Notes under the pieces: generated by a model
Seen by the model: only the letters and a program-made list of their open reading frames with translations
Database searches by the model: none
Told to the model about the DNA's origin: nothing
Part shown: positions 23,193-33,361 of the stretch, piece by piece
Layout: every line of letters starts with the position of its first letter
Position numbering within the stretch: position 1 is the stretch's first letter
Assembly (NCBI GenBank): GCA_963693315.1
Contig: OY856186.1
Span: 71,418,128-71,482,127, forward strand
DNA length: 64,000 nt
DNA from: Diogma glabrata
Taxonomy: Eukaryota; Arthropoda; Insecta; Diptera; Cylindrotomidae
Direction: 5' to 3'
Translations under genes and position numbers: made by a program

Positions 23193-23355
23193 TCGGGACG
23201 GCGCGTACGCAGTCCTGGCTACCAAAAATTTTACGCAAAAGATATCTACATTAGAGATAATCGCCAAGGTCAACCCCATCAGTAGTGCAATGACTAAGTC
23301 TCGCTCCGAGGGAACCTCCTTGTTGATCACGGTAACCCTTACGCCAGGTAAGTAT
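23193..23355 (-). ncRNA. U1: U1 snRNA variant copy, unit 5
   Basis: 163 nt, variant type. CTCTAGCGA block at 23404-23412. Confidence 0.9.
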
Positions 23356-25193
23356 GAATTGTGTTGAAAATGTATACCTTATATTCTTTAAATTGGTATA
23401 TAGCTCTAGCGAAAAATGAAATTTTTGTTTTGAAAATAAAATTTTCAAATTTCAATCACTTTCCTTCTAAGTGAAGGGTAGAGTGAAAAGCGATTACTTT
23501 ACGATCAGTTGAGAAGTAAAAATGACTGGATTATAGTTTTTAGTGTGTGTGATAAATTGAATTTAGTTAACTTTTAAAATTATAAAGTAATAAAAGATTA
23601 CGCGCCACAGGCATCTATTTTAACCCTCAGTAGAAATGAAATATGTACTTTCCACATTGGTATGAATTATATATACTATACTAGTTTGTGATAAATCGCT
23701 TTTCATAACTTTATTTCCGAAATGTTGTTTTGCCTTTTTTCGGTCACATTTTGGTATTTGTTTCTCGTAAAATATAATTATTAAATATAGGTACCAACAT
23801 TTATAGTGTACAGACAATAAGAATCTAAAAAAGTGTCCTAAATAATCGATCGAATCGCTTATTTGGGAATAGATAAGGAATTCCGACCGATTTTGTCTAT
23901 AAAGTAGCTTGGTCAAATTTATTTCTACAAACGTCATAAGAAAATAAACAGTTGCGATTTGATGTTTCCGAACAAAACCGAAAACTTCGTACATATTTAA
24001 AAATATAAATTATCAAAACTATAAAAATATGTATATAAGGAGACAGAGAATGATTCAGTTTGCAAATTCTTACTGTGGGTCTTCACGTAACATCTACAAT
24101 CGAGTTATACAAGAAATCACACGTGAAGACTACTTCTATCAATGTCATAACATTTTTCATGATATTTTTTTCTACAAGAATTGTAGAAAAAAATATCAGT
24201 ATGATTTTAGGATAATTCAAAAAAAATATGGCGATTTGATTTTGTTTATTTTCAAACATTTAAAATTCAAAGCAAATTTTATATATTATTTATATTTAAA
24301 CTTCGTAGAATTTTTTGGAATACATAGTTATAATAAAATTATGGAAGAAAATAAAAGAGAATTCAAATGTCGAATTCTTTTTGCCAAAAAAATTGCTCTA
24401 ATACGCCCCTTTTTGATCTGAGATCAATTTTTTTTGACATTACGTGTTCTATTTAACCAAAAAAAGTGATTTTTTTTCGCCCGAAAAATATTTGTTTGAA
24501 TCTAGATTTTTAGCTAGAGCAAGCATAAAATACAATAAAGAATACAAATAAATTTAAAAAATCTGTCAAAATTAGTAAACAAACAAAACGCCATTTACTT
24601 ATTATTTTTTTTAATAGTGAAATAGTTACTTTTTAAATAAAGTATTGTTTAAATCGTGTTTTAATTTAAAAATTAACAAACTAATTAATTGAATACAATT
24701 AATTACAATAATATTCAATGACAGTTCACAAATACAACTACAAAACTGGATCATATTTTTCATGTTCTTTTTATGAAAAAAAAATCACTTTTTCGCTCTG
24801 GACAAAAAGAATTCGACAAAAGTTTTGCAAACAAACAAAAACGCTGCTTTATATCTGTTAAAATCTATCAGTATGATATTTTGTAACATCAACAGCCATC
24901 TTTGATATTTCTGTTGCATTTTTATCAATATCATTGGCATGATATTTGAAACGTGAAGAGGATGTGTTACGATATTTTGTAAATAATAACTATAACAGAT
25001 AACTATAACAGATATATAATAATAACTATAACAGATAACTATAACAGATATATGATGCTGGTGGCTCTTTTGATATTTTGCCAAAATAATTAGTCAATCA
25101 ATAGATCAAGTAGTGTCTGATATATAGTGTACCCAACACTCACCTGCGGACAGGAATGCAACCGCCTAAATATAACATTTTTAATGAATAAGA

Positions 25194-25356
25194 TCAGGAC
25201 GGCGCGTACGCAGTCCCGGCTACCAAAAATTTTACGCACGAGATATCTACATTAGAGATAATCGCGGAGGTCAACCCCATCAGTAGTGCAATGATAGAGT
25301 CTCGCTCCGAGGGAACCGCCTTGTTGATCACGGTAACCCTTACGCCAGGTAAGTAT
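25194..25356 (-). ncRNA. U1: U1 snRNA canonical-like copy, unit 5
   Basis: 163 nt, same as units 2-4. Promoter block at 25404-25412. Confidence 0.96.
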
Positions 25357-27041
25357 GATTTCTATTAAAAATTTTTACCTTATATTTTTAAATTAGGATA
25401 GTACTCTAGCGAATTATAATCAAAGGTAATATTTTTTCATAATGCAATGTCTATATTTAATTTTTCACAACCTTATATGCATTACGAATCTTTTGGACTT
25501 TTTAAAAGTAGGGATTATTTGAGTACATTATAAACTGTGATGTTACTACCTGGCCGAAATTTTTCGCAGCCTAAATAATTTGACTCTAGATCTAGTGGAC
25601 GTTTATCATCTAACTTCTCAAGCCAAGAATATAAACCTAAAATTGCCTTTAGCATTCAGAAGCGCAAACTAGTAGTTCAAGGAAGGCCTTTTTTGCCAAA
25701 ATATTTGCTTAAAACATTTCAATAAAACCAAGGTATGACAAACTTGAGCTTCCTAAAAAAATGCGCTTTGCAATTAACTAGAAAAATATGGCTTTGATGT
25801 CATATATTAACCAGAAAACTATCTCGGGAGAACAAAGCAGCAAATTTAATATGGAAACCCGTTCATAATTGTTAATCTTACTAACCTTAAATGAATCTAT
25901 TTCAAATAATTCAACAAGTCCCCCAAATCGTGCCCTATCTACAAAGAGTAAAATGCATAAACGATAAAATCCCGCCTGGGTTTCAAGACGCTATTATAAA
26001 TGTAAACGATGACCTAGAAAAGTCAACGATTGGGATGACAAACATTTGGTCAATTTAAATTCTACCAAAACACTGTTATTGATTATTTCCAGATCGTAAA
26101 TGTGATAGCATTTGTTTATTGGGAGTCAAAACTTCCAATGGCTTACTCTGGAACGATCATATGACGATGGCAAAGAGCGCGTATCAATTACTCGACATTT
26201 ATGAGTCCTCGAGTATTGGTTGGTCAATTTTGAGGCGCTGGATTTGCTACAATCCTGTTTCGTTTCGATTCTTCTCCACAGCATACTATTCGAATTGCAG
26301 GTGATTGAAATTTAAAATCAAATTTTGATACAACATCGTCACTCTGTTGCTGATCTCGTTGTTTTTTATAAATATATCCACACTAGTGCTGCGATTATGG
26401 ACTTTTCTAATTGTGAAAAAACTCACAAATTGTTACGTCAAATTGTGTATGAATATGCATAATTTTTTAGTGCATACAATTAAAAATTTGAAATTGTCAA
26501 TTTTGAATATCCAATAACGAACGGTGCCTTTCGTATAAAATTTTATTGACAAAATAATTTTTTAAATAATTTTTATTGTCGAAATAATTTCGTATTTTTA
26601 AACTCACAATTTGCCATAATCGCAGCACAGCTGTACTAGGATGAAATCAGATCTTCCACGCTGAACATGATTTTCTCCCATTTTAACCGTCGATTAGTTT
26701 ATGGAAACAGCCAAACTCTCCATTCTCCAACCACTTACTGTCATAGTGACAAAGTGCAGAGGGGCTTCTTGGAGTGAAACTTTTATGAAGAAACACTTGG
26801 AAAAACTATTTGTTGTTGAGAAAGATCCTAGTACATCAGTAATAAGAGTTTCTGAAATCATAAAAGACAGAACGCGGGAGTTTATTTCAAATCAACTAAT
26901 CACTACTAAAACTGAGCCTTGGTTCACGTGGGATGTATGATGAGGCGGTGAGGAATAAACGCAAAGCAATTAAGACGTATAACTCAAATAAAACACCTGA
27001 AACTATAAGAAAGTAAGAAATTTTAGTAAATACATAATTAG

Positions 27042-27360
27042 ACTTGGATAAAGACGCGTTTATCTAGAAGAAAGGAAAAAATTCGCCGAGCACCTAACTA
27101 AGTCACGTAGTTTCTTTCAGACAGTTAAATCAGTTCAGAGCAATACGCGATCCTCTATTCCAACATAAGTTCTGAATGACATTCCCGTAAGCGACTCGAA
27201 AGAGAAGGCAGATCTTTTGGGTCGTATTTTCGCAAAAAAATCTAAAATAATTCAACCTTCCATTCTCCTACACTCATTTCCCCAGTTGAAACGAAAATAA
27301 AACCAACTATTTTTCGTTGCAATTTTATACGGAAAATGCTTCTTTCTATTAATATCACCC
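27042..27360 (+). pseudogene. Family C non-LTR fragment beyond the array
   Basis: Direct continuation of the plus-strand remnant that ends each array unit. It encodes a decayed version of the stretch LDKDAFIQKKAKKFAEHPSG through DSKEKADLLGRIFA seen in the minus-strand element at 42006-42632, with stops at about 27066 and 27165. It shows that the array's right border cut through a pre-existing element. Confidence 0.8.
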
Positions 27361-27379
27361 CTCATTCTTAAAAACAAAA

Positions 27380-27433
27380 AAATTTGTAACTTATATTTTT
27401 AAATTGGGATATTACTCTAGCGAATTATAATCG
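27380..27433 (-). promoter_or_regulatory. Orphan U1 promoter block without a U1 gene
   Basis: The stretch TTATATTTTTAAATT to CTCTAGCGAATTATAATC matches the upstream flank of the canonical-like U1 genes (compare 3976-4020). CTCTAGCGA is at 27415-27423. The U1 sequence that should lie to the left, near 27204-27367, is absent. Confidence 0.75.
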
Positions 27434-27939
27434 AAACGAAAAGCCCTTTTATAATGACGTTTTTTAGGGTTCCGTTTTTTATACGGAACACTATTGGTGA
27501 GAGTAAAACGAGTTTTTCACATTATATCGATTATCTCGTAAACTATAAATGCTATGGACTTGAAATTTGAGGTGCGTATAAAACTAATCTGTCCACATGA
27601 AATGAAGAATACAAATAAAACTAAAGTGGTTTTCGTTTGGTTTACAGGGGTTCGATGTGAGACCTTTGAGAAAATAGATTTTTTTATAGATTCAAGTAGG
27701 GTATCATATGAAAGGGCTTCATTTCAGTATTCCTTAAAAATTTATCTTGGAATTTTACACCTCACCATTTTTTGTATAATTCTGAATAATGACGTTTTTT
27801 TCGTGTTTTCTTAACTCGATTAGCTCCGAACCTAACTGATCGAAAATTTTCAAATGTATTTGGAATGATAGAAAAATTAGTACAGTTTTAATAAAAAATA
27901 TATAAAAGTGTCATATTCTCATAATTAGATTTATTAAGG
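27434..27939. other. Region related to the 288-bp repeats
   Basis: No gene supported. A 7-bp-arm hairpin GTTCCGT/ACGGAAC lies at 27469-27489. Around 27695-27720 a diverged version of the repeat core (GTATCATATGAAAGGGC) appears, suggesting old repeat-derived sequence. Confidence 0.4.
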
Positions 27940-29245
27940 GGGTGGAAATGAGGAGGGGCAAAAACACTATTTAAAATGTGGTCAAGTGGGGTGTCATTTG
28001 AAAGAGCACCTAATTTAGAAATCATTGCAATTTTTTTTAGAATTTTGCAATGCACAGTTTTTGAGTTATTGTCAAAAACATACCGTTCCCCCCCCCCCTT
28101 CGTTTCGACACTGATTGACAGAAAAATTTGAAAAAATTCACAGAGTTAAGAAATTTGGTAAATTTTGTATGAAAATTATACCGAAGTCTCAAGTAATTAT
28201 ATTTCTGAGTGTTTAGGGGACCGGTGTAAAGAGGGTAAAAAAAAAACTTTTTTGACCCAAGCGAGTGGGGTGTCATTTGAAAGAGCACCTAATTTAAAAT
28301 TCGTTGCAGTTTTTTTTAGAATTTTGCGGTGCACAGTTTTTGAGTTATGGACAAAAAAGTGCAAAATTCAAACCGTTCCCCCCCCCTTCGTTTCGACACT
28401 GATTGACAGAAAAATTTGAAAAAATTTACAGAGCTAGGAAATTTGGTAAATTTTGTATGAAAATTATACCGAAGTCTCAAATAATTATATTTCTGTGTGT
28501 TTAGGGCACCGGGGTAGAGAGGGTAAAAAAAAAACTTTTTTGACCCAAGCGAGTGGGGTGTCATTTGAAAGAGCACCTAATTTAGAATTCGTTGCAATTT
28601 TTTTTAGAATTTTTCGGTGCACAGTTTTTGAGTTATGGACAAAAAAGTGCAAAATTCAAACCGTTCCCTCCCCCTACGTTTCGACACTGATCGACAGAAA
28701 AATTTGAAAAAATTCACAGAGCTAGGCAATTTAGTAAATTTTGTATGAAAATTATACCGAGGTCTCAAATAATTATATTTCTGAGTGTTTAGGGGACCGG
28801 GGTAAAGAGGGTAAAAAAAAAACTTTTTTGACCCAAGCGAGTGGGGTGTCATTTGAAAGAGCACCTAATTTAAAATTCGTTGCAGTTTTTTTTAGAATTT
28901 TGCGGTGCACAGTTTTTGAGTTATGGACAAAAAAGTGCAAAATTCAAACCGTTCCCCCCTCTACGTTTCGACACTGATTGACAGAAAAATTTGAAAAAAT
29001 TTACAGAGCTAGGAAATTTGGTAAATTTTGTATGAAAATTATACCGAAGTCTCAAATAATTATATTTCTGTGTGTTTAGGGCACCGGGGTAGAGAGGGTG
29101 AAAAAAAACTTTTTTTGACCCAAGCGAATGGAGTGTCATTTGAAAGAGCACCTAATTTAAAAATCATTGCAATTTTTTTTAGAATTTTGCGGTGCACAGT
29201 TTTTGAGTTATGATCAAAAATGTTCAAAATTCAGACCGTCCCCCC
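27940..29245. repeat. 288-bp tandem repeat, about 4.5 copies
   Basis: The core GTGTCATTTGAAAGAGCACC recurs at 27991, 28270, 28558, 28846 and 29133, giving spacings of 279, 288, 288 and 287 bp. Copies contain long A and C runs. Both strands show 76-86-codon open frames repeated once per period. They do not join across copies and match no family, so I treat them as chance frames. Confidence 0.93.
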
Positions 29246-29885
29246 GTGTATCAAATATTTATTAATCGTTTTGAAAGGGTAGGAATGGTAAGGTGAAATA
29301 AAGCTGTTTTAACCGGAATAGCAATATCGAGTGGGACTGGCGTGTACATTTTTAGTCATGTCATCCTTTATACTGATTCTTAGAGCAATTCTTAATTTTG
29401 CAACTCTTTTAGAGTGAATATAACCAGTTATCCTAAAGAAAGAAGAATTTATTTCAAAATTATCACGGTCCTTTACTATCTATTGTATATTGTATTGTAT
29501 TGTATGCCATAAGTGGGCCCAAAAGGTGGCGTAAATTCTCAAGGTTCAAATCAGATTGATGTGATTTGTTAGTTTGTGTTAAGATCCACGTTTGTAATCC
29601 ATTCATAATTACTGGTTTATTAAATTTCTTGTATAACTTTAGAAAATGTTGAGTTTTAATTGAATGGTAAGTTCGATAACCTGCAATTATTTTAGGGTTA
29701 ATATTTGTTTAATATGCTATTGTTTAGTCAAACATTAATCTTTTGTTAATTTTAAATATTGTTAAAATTATACGTTGTTTTTCAAGCACCGACCTAAATG
29801 TCGAACTTATGTAATCTAACACAAAAAAATTGTTGCTATAGAAAGAACTGAAAATTTTAGTAAAGCGATGAGCCTATAATTCTAT
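29246..29885. other. Spacer with no recognised gene
   Basis: AT-rich, with a short TATTGTATTG-type simple repeat at about 29480-29510. Nothing else seen. Confidence 0.4.
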
Positions 29886-30420
29886 GGAACACGAAAAATA
29901 TAGCGAAGCTTCAAGTGATTTTATTTCTATGTGTTTAGGGGATGGGAGTGGGAAAGGGTGAAAAATTGTTTTTTGACCCGCATGAGTGGGATGTCATTTG
30001 ATAGAGCACCAAAATTAAAAAACAATACAGTTTTTTTAGAATTTTGCGATGCACCGTTTTTGAATTATTCTCAAAAAAGTGCAACAAAAAGTTGGTCCCC
30101 CTCCCCTATACGTTTCTTCGTTGATTGACAGAAAAATTTGAAAAAATTCATAGAGATAGGAAATTTGATAAACCCTTAACGAAAAATATAGCGAAGCCTC
30201 AAGTAGTTTTAATTCTACGTGTTTAGGGGATAGGAGTGGGGAATCGTGAAAAAAAGGTTTTTTGGCTCGCATGAGTGTCATTTGAAAGAACACCAAAATT
30301 AAGAAACATTACAATTATTTTAGAATCTTGCGATGCACAGTTTTTGAATTATTGTCAAAAAAGTCCTATTTTTAGCGTTAACACCACTCCACCCCTAAAT
30401 TTCGTCGTTGTTTAACAGAA
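29886..30420. repeat. Two diverged copies of the 288-bp repeat family
   Basis: Cores at 29992 and about 30268 with the same following motifs (GATGCACCGTTTTTGA, GACAGAAAAATTTG), clearly older than the copies at 27940-29245. Confidence 0.8.
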
Positions 30421-31880
30421 TTGAGTCGTTCCTTAGCTACCATAAATAGCTATGGATATCATTTATCCTAAAGTAATATTTTTTATATCATTTCGATCAA
30501 TTTAGATGAGATTGACATTAACTATTGATATTTACGATGAACCATTTAGTTTTTATGTGTCTATGGTCTGGCAATATAAACCCTTTACAACACAACTTTA
30601 TGTAAATTATTTTGATATTGTTTTCTTTACATTCACGGAACCCTTGACGAGCGAATTTTATTCGCACTTGTCTGACTTTTTTTATATTTGTTTTTCCTTT
30701 AAGTTTTGGTCAAACTTAAACCAAAACTTTTTGGTTTTTATATTCTGTTTTTGTGACAAATTGCACTTCATACCTATAATAATAATTTTAACATTCGAAT
30801 TGATTTTTTTTTTTTGTTTTTTATTTTTTTTTACTTTATTTATTTTATATTATAAGATCTGATCACAGCAGTTGATAATATGTGATCTACAATTTAAACA
30901 TTTAGCAAATATGTGGTAGCAAAATATCAAAAGTTAAAATTACAATCGATAGTATTAAACAAATTAAATTTATTTATAATATTTACAATCTCATAGAACT
31001 ATGTATTCGCGCAGTAGTTTTTTAAAGCAAGATACAGAGTTAGTTATTTTTAAAATCCTATAGACTCAATATTTAGATTTTCCCTAAAAAATTTTACTGC
31101 ATGAAAGAAAGCACCTTTTCTTAACTGTTTAGTTTCAGTTTACTGTGCACACCTAACTAACTAACTTTTCAGATGTTTGTATGAGGTCTAGCTGTTATGA
31201 ACAGGAGAAATTGAAAAGAAGTAGAAGATGAAATGACGTCGCTTCTGTTGGTAAAAACGATGCATGTTCGGTTGATCTAAAAACTGCATTATAGTAATAA
31301 CAAAATTGTTTTCTTTTGTAGTAGCGTTCTTTAATATTGAATCAATGGATTATGTTTCTATATAAATCGTATTGGTAAAATGCCGCGGGACGCGGGACAA
31401 ATTTTTGAAAATCGGAACAGTCTTGCCAAAAGTGGGACGTCTGGTCCCCTTAGTTTAACCTCTCAAAGGCCTCTTTTAAATATTGTAGTTTGTGTACTTT
31501 TGATATTTTCTTATTATTCTATAGATGCTTCAAATAAATCATGAAAACACGCAAATTCATCGCGAAATCCATTGAGTTGGTTGGTAACGCATTATTTGCA
31601 GAACTTTCAAGAACATTTTGGGCTTATAGACTGGTTTAGCGACTAAAACATGTTTTATGTTAAAATAAAGATCATCAATAAAATCTGAAAATTTTACAAA
31701 TTCTTCCTACCATCTATAGCTATACTGTTGTCTCAATTGTGATTGTTCCATTCCTCATTTAATAAAATGTGATACAGCTGAGGGAGGAAAAAATAATTCA
31801 AAACTTTATTTAGTCTTCACCAAAAGGTAAAGATCAAAGGAAGTTTTTGCTACAAAAATTGTATCTGAATGTATTAGTAT
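30421..31880. other. AT-rich intergenic stretch
   Basis: No supported gene. A 118-codon open frame at 30506-30862 is rich in Phe and Tyr, as expected from AT-rich DNA, and matches nothing I know. A short G-rich patch CCGCGGGACGCGGGAC sits at about 31383. Confidence 0.4.
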
Positions 31881-32377
31881 ATAGCTGTTCTTGTAGAGCG
31901 TAAAGTGGAGCGAAACAGTGTAGAACAGAAAAGAGTAATTGACAGCTGGGTACTTGAATAACTGTTGACTCCGAGTTGAATTGATCATATTTATTTACTA
32001 CTGCTTTATTGTTTCATCTCAAGATTAATTTGTTCCATTTTAAATTCCAGTTGAATAATTTATTTATTTTATCATGCGTCGAGATGTGAATAAAATTTCT
32101 TACACAATTACTATATACAGCTAAAACACATTACTTAATTTCACAGAAACATTTAAATGAATTTATTTATATTAACAAGATATATTTTATAATGCAGGAT
32201 TTATGCGAACAATAAATATTTCACATTTGTGACTTAAAAATGTTTAGCAAACTTTTAGCGTGTTATTTTTTACGAACTGTCAACTTGTTGGCTAGGCGTA
32301 ACTCACGAAATCTCAAAATTTTATTTAGCTAGTCTCAACCAACACTTTATTATATTGTTAAAGCTAGTTTGCCACAA
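31881..32377 (-). repeat. 3' LTR of the deleted gypsy element
   Basis: About 497 bp, TATAGCTGTTC on the left to GCCACAA on the right in plus-strand reading. Aligns end to end with the other LTR apart from the MITE insertion there. Confidence 0.9.
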
Positions 32378-32420
32378 ACACTCCCCCCCTAGTATCATCG
32401 AAGATGAGACGACATAGAAA

Positions 32421-33353
32421 TTATGGTGCTACAGCACGAAGGAAGCGAGTAGGGGTACGAGTGGTTCTGTCTGCTCGCGTAGTTGTCGATGCAGGATGGA
32501 ATATCTGTTGCTGAGGAATGGGGTCAAATCTAACCCTTTTAGTTGATACAACTGTCTTAGCGTCGCGTTTTTTCGTTTCTGCGGAGGTAGAAGGAGAAGA
32601 CTGGAATGTGTCCGAAGTAGTAGAATGGACATTATCTGTAGAAGACGAAGTTTCGTCTGCGCGACTGCGATCTGTTCTCAAAGTAGGTGGGTTTTGAGTT
32701 ACATCATCTTCAGGTTGTTCCCTAAAGCAAGGTTTTAATCTGTCGATTGAAACTCGAATGTGTTGACCTTTACGGTCAATAACAAAATTTTTACCATCGT
32801 GGCTGATGACTTTGAAAGGACCTTCGTATGGCGGTTGTAGTGCTTTACGTACTAAGTCCGTACGTAAGAAGACATGCGAACAAGACTGGAGATTTTGGGA
32901 GACGAAAACATTAGGAGAAGTATGTCTTGACGCAATGGCGGGACGAAGGTGATCAAAATGTCGTTTCAATTGTGAAACGAAACCAGATTGAGGAGTTGAG
33001 TTTGAATTTTGGCTAAAAAATTCTCCAGGAAGACGTATGTTAGTACCGTAAACGAGCTCAGCCGATGAAGATTGGAAATTTTCACGGAAAGTTGGTTCGT
33101 AATCCAAATAGTATTGACGGTAAAATTCGTGTCCAGTCAGTTCTGTCGTAGGCCATTATCGCGGATTTTAGAGTTCGGTGCCAACGTTCGATTAGACTAT
33201 TACATTTCGGATTGTAACTTTTAGTGCGTTTACGTTCGAAACCGACAAGTTTTGACAACTCGTTAAAGAGATTGGATTCAAATTTCGAGCCCTGATCAGT
33301 GACAATTACTGAATTTTGCGTCGGAAGGTTGCGTGTTCAAATCACGTCGGGGT
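32421..33353 (-). pseudogene. Gypsy integrase fragment
   Basis: The open frame at 32421-33107 (228 codons) encodes the integrase C-terminal part: AELVYGTNIRLPGEF, then an LRTDLVRKALQPPYEGPFKV block and IRVSIDRLKPCF, followed by a Ser/Thr-rich tail. Upstream, 33108-33320 translates to the integrase core (VTDQGSKFES, YNPKCNSLIERWHRTLKSAIM) in a shifted frame, with the second catalytic Asp in VTDQG and the Glu in LIERW. The first catalytic Asp and the zinc-binding domain are missing, so it is not functional. Confidence 0.85.
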
Positions 33354-33358
33354 CACCA
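33321..33358 (-). other. Extended tRNA-Trp-like primer binding site
   Basis: In plus-strand reading GTTCAAATCACGTCGGGG followed by TCACCA matches the T arm, acceptor 3' strand and CCA tail of an arthropod tRNA-Trp. Similarity appears to extend left about 38 nt, into the variable region, with one mismatch. It abuts the LTR within 3 nt. Usual primer sites are 10-18 nt. Confidence 0.7.
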
Positions 33359-33361
33359 ATT

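Larger units (their letters stand above)
1421..27041. repeat. Tandem array of five ~4.24-kb units carrying U1 snRNA genes
   Basis: Units begin at 1421, 5651, 9873, 14114 and 22813. Unit lengths are 4230, 4222, 4241, 8699 (4241 once the 4458-bp gypsy insertion and its target duplication are removed) and about 4229 to the array edge. Copies differ by only scattered substitutions and a few small indels. Unit order from left: minus-strand non-LTR fragment, variant U1, AT-rich spacer, 13-bp minisatellite, canonical-like U1, plus-strand non-LTR remnants with an embedded MITE. All internal junctions share the same sequence around GAGATATCGGAT. The last unit runs straight into unduplicated non-LTR sequence at 27041. 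Confidence 0.97.
22813..27041. repeat. Array unit 5
   Basis: Right edge unit. It lacks the internal junction sequence at its right end. Instead the plus-strand non-LTR coding sequence continues across 27041, so this is the original unduplicated right border. Confidence 0.93.

Noticed and set aside
1421..27041. CRISPR-like or bacterial repeat array
   Set aside because: The units are 4.2 kb, with U1 genes, and the window is clearly eukaryotic.
28165..29213. Recurring 84-86-codon frames in the 288-bp repeats
   Set aside because: Open on both strands, not joined across periods, and no known domain. Left as repeat DNA, although a substitution test would decide.
30506..30862. 118-codon plus-strand frame rich in Phe
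   Set aside because: Composition expected from AT-rich DNA; no similarity recognised.
33321..33358. A tRNA-Trp gene
   Set aside because: Only the 3' part with CCA is present. Nuclear tRNA genes do not encode CCA, and its place next to an LTR makes it a primer site.
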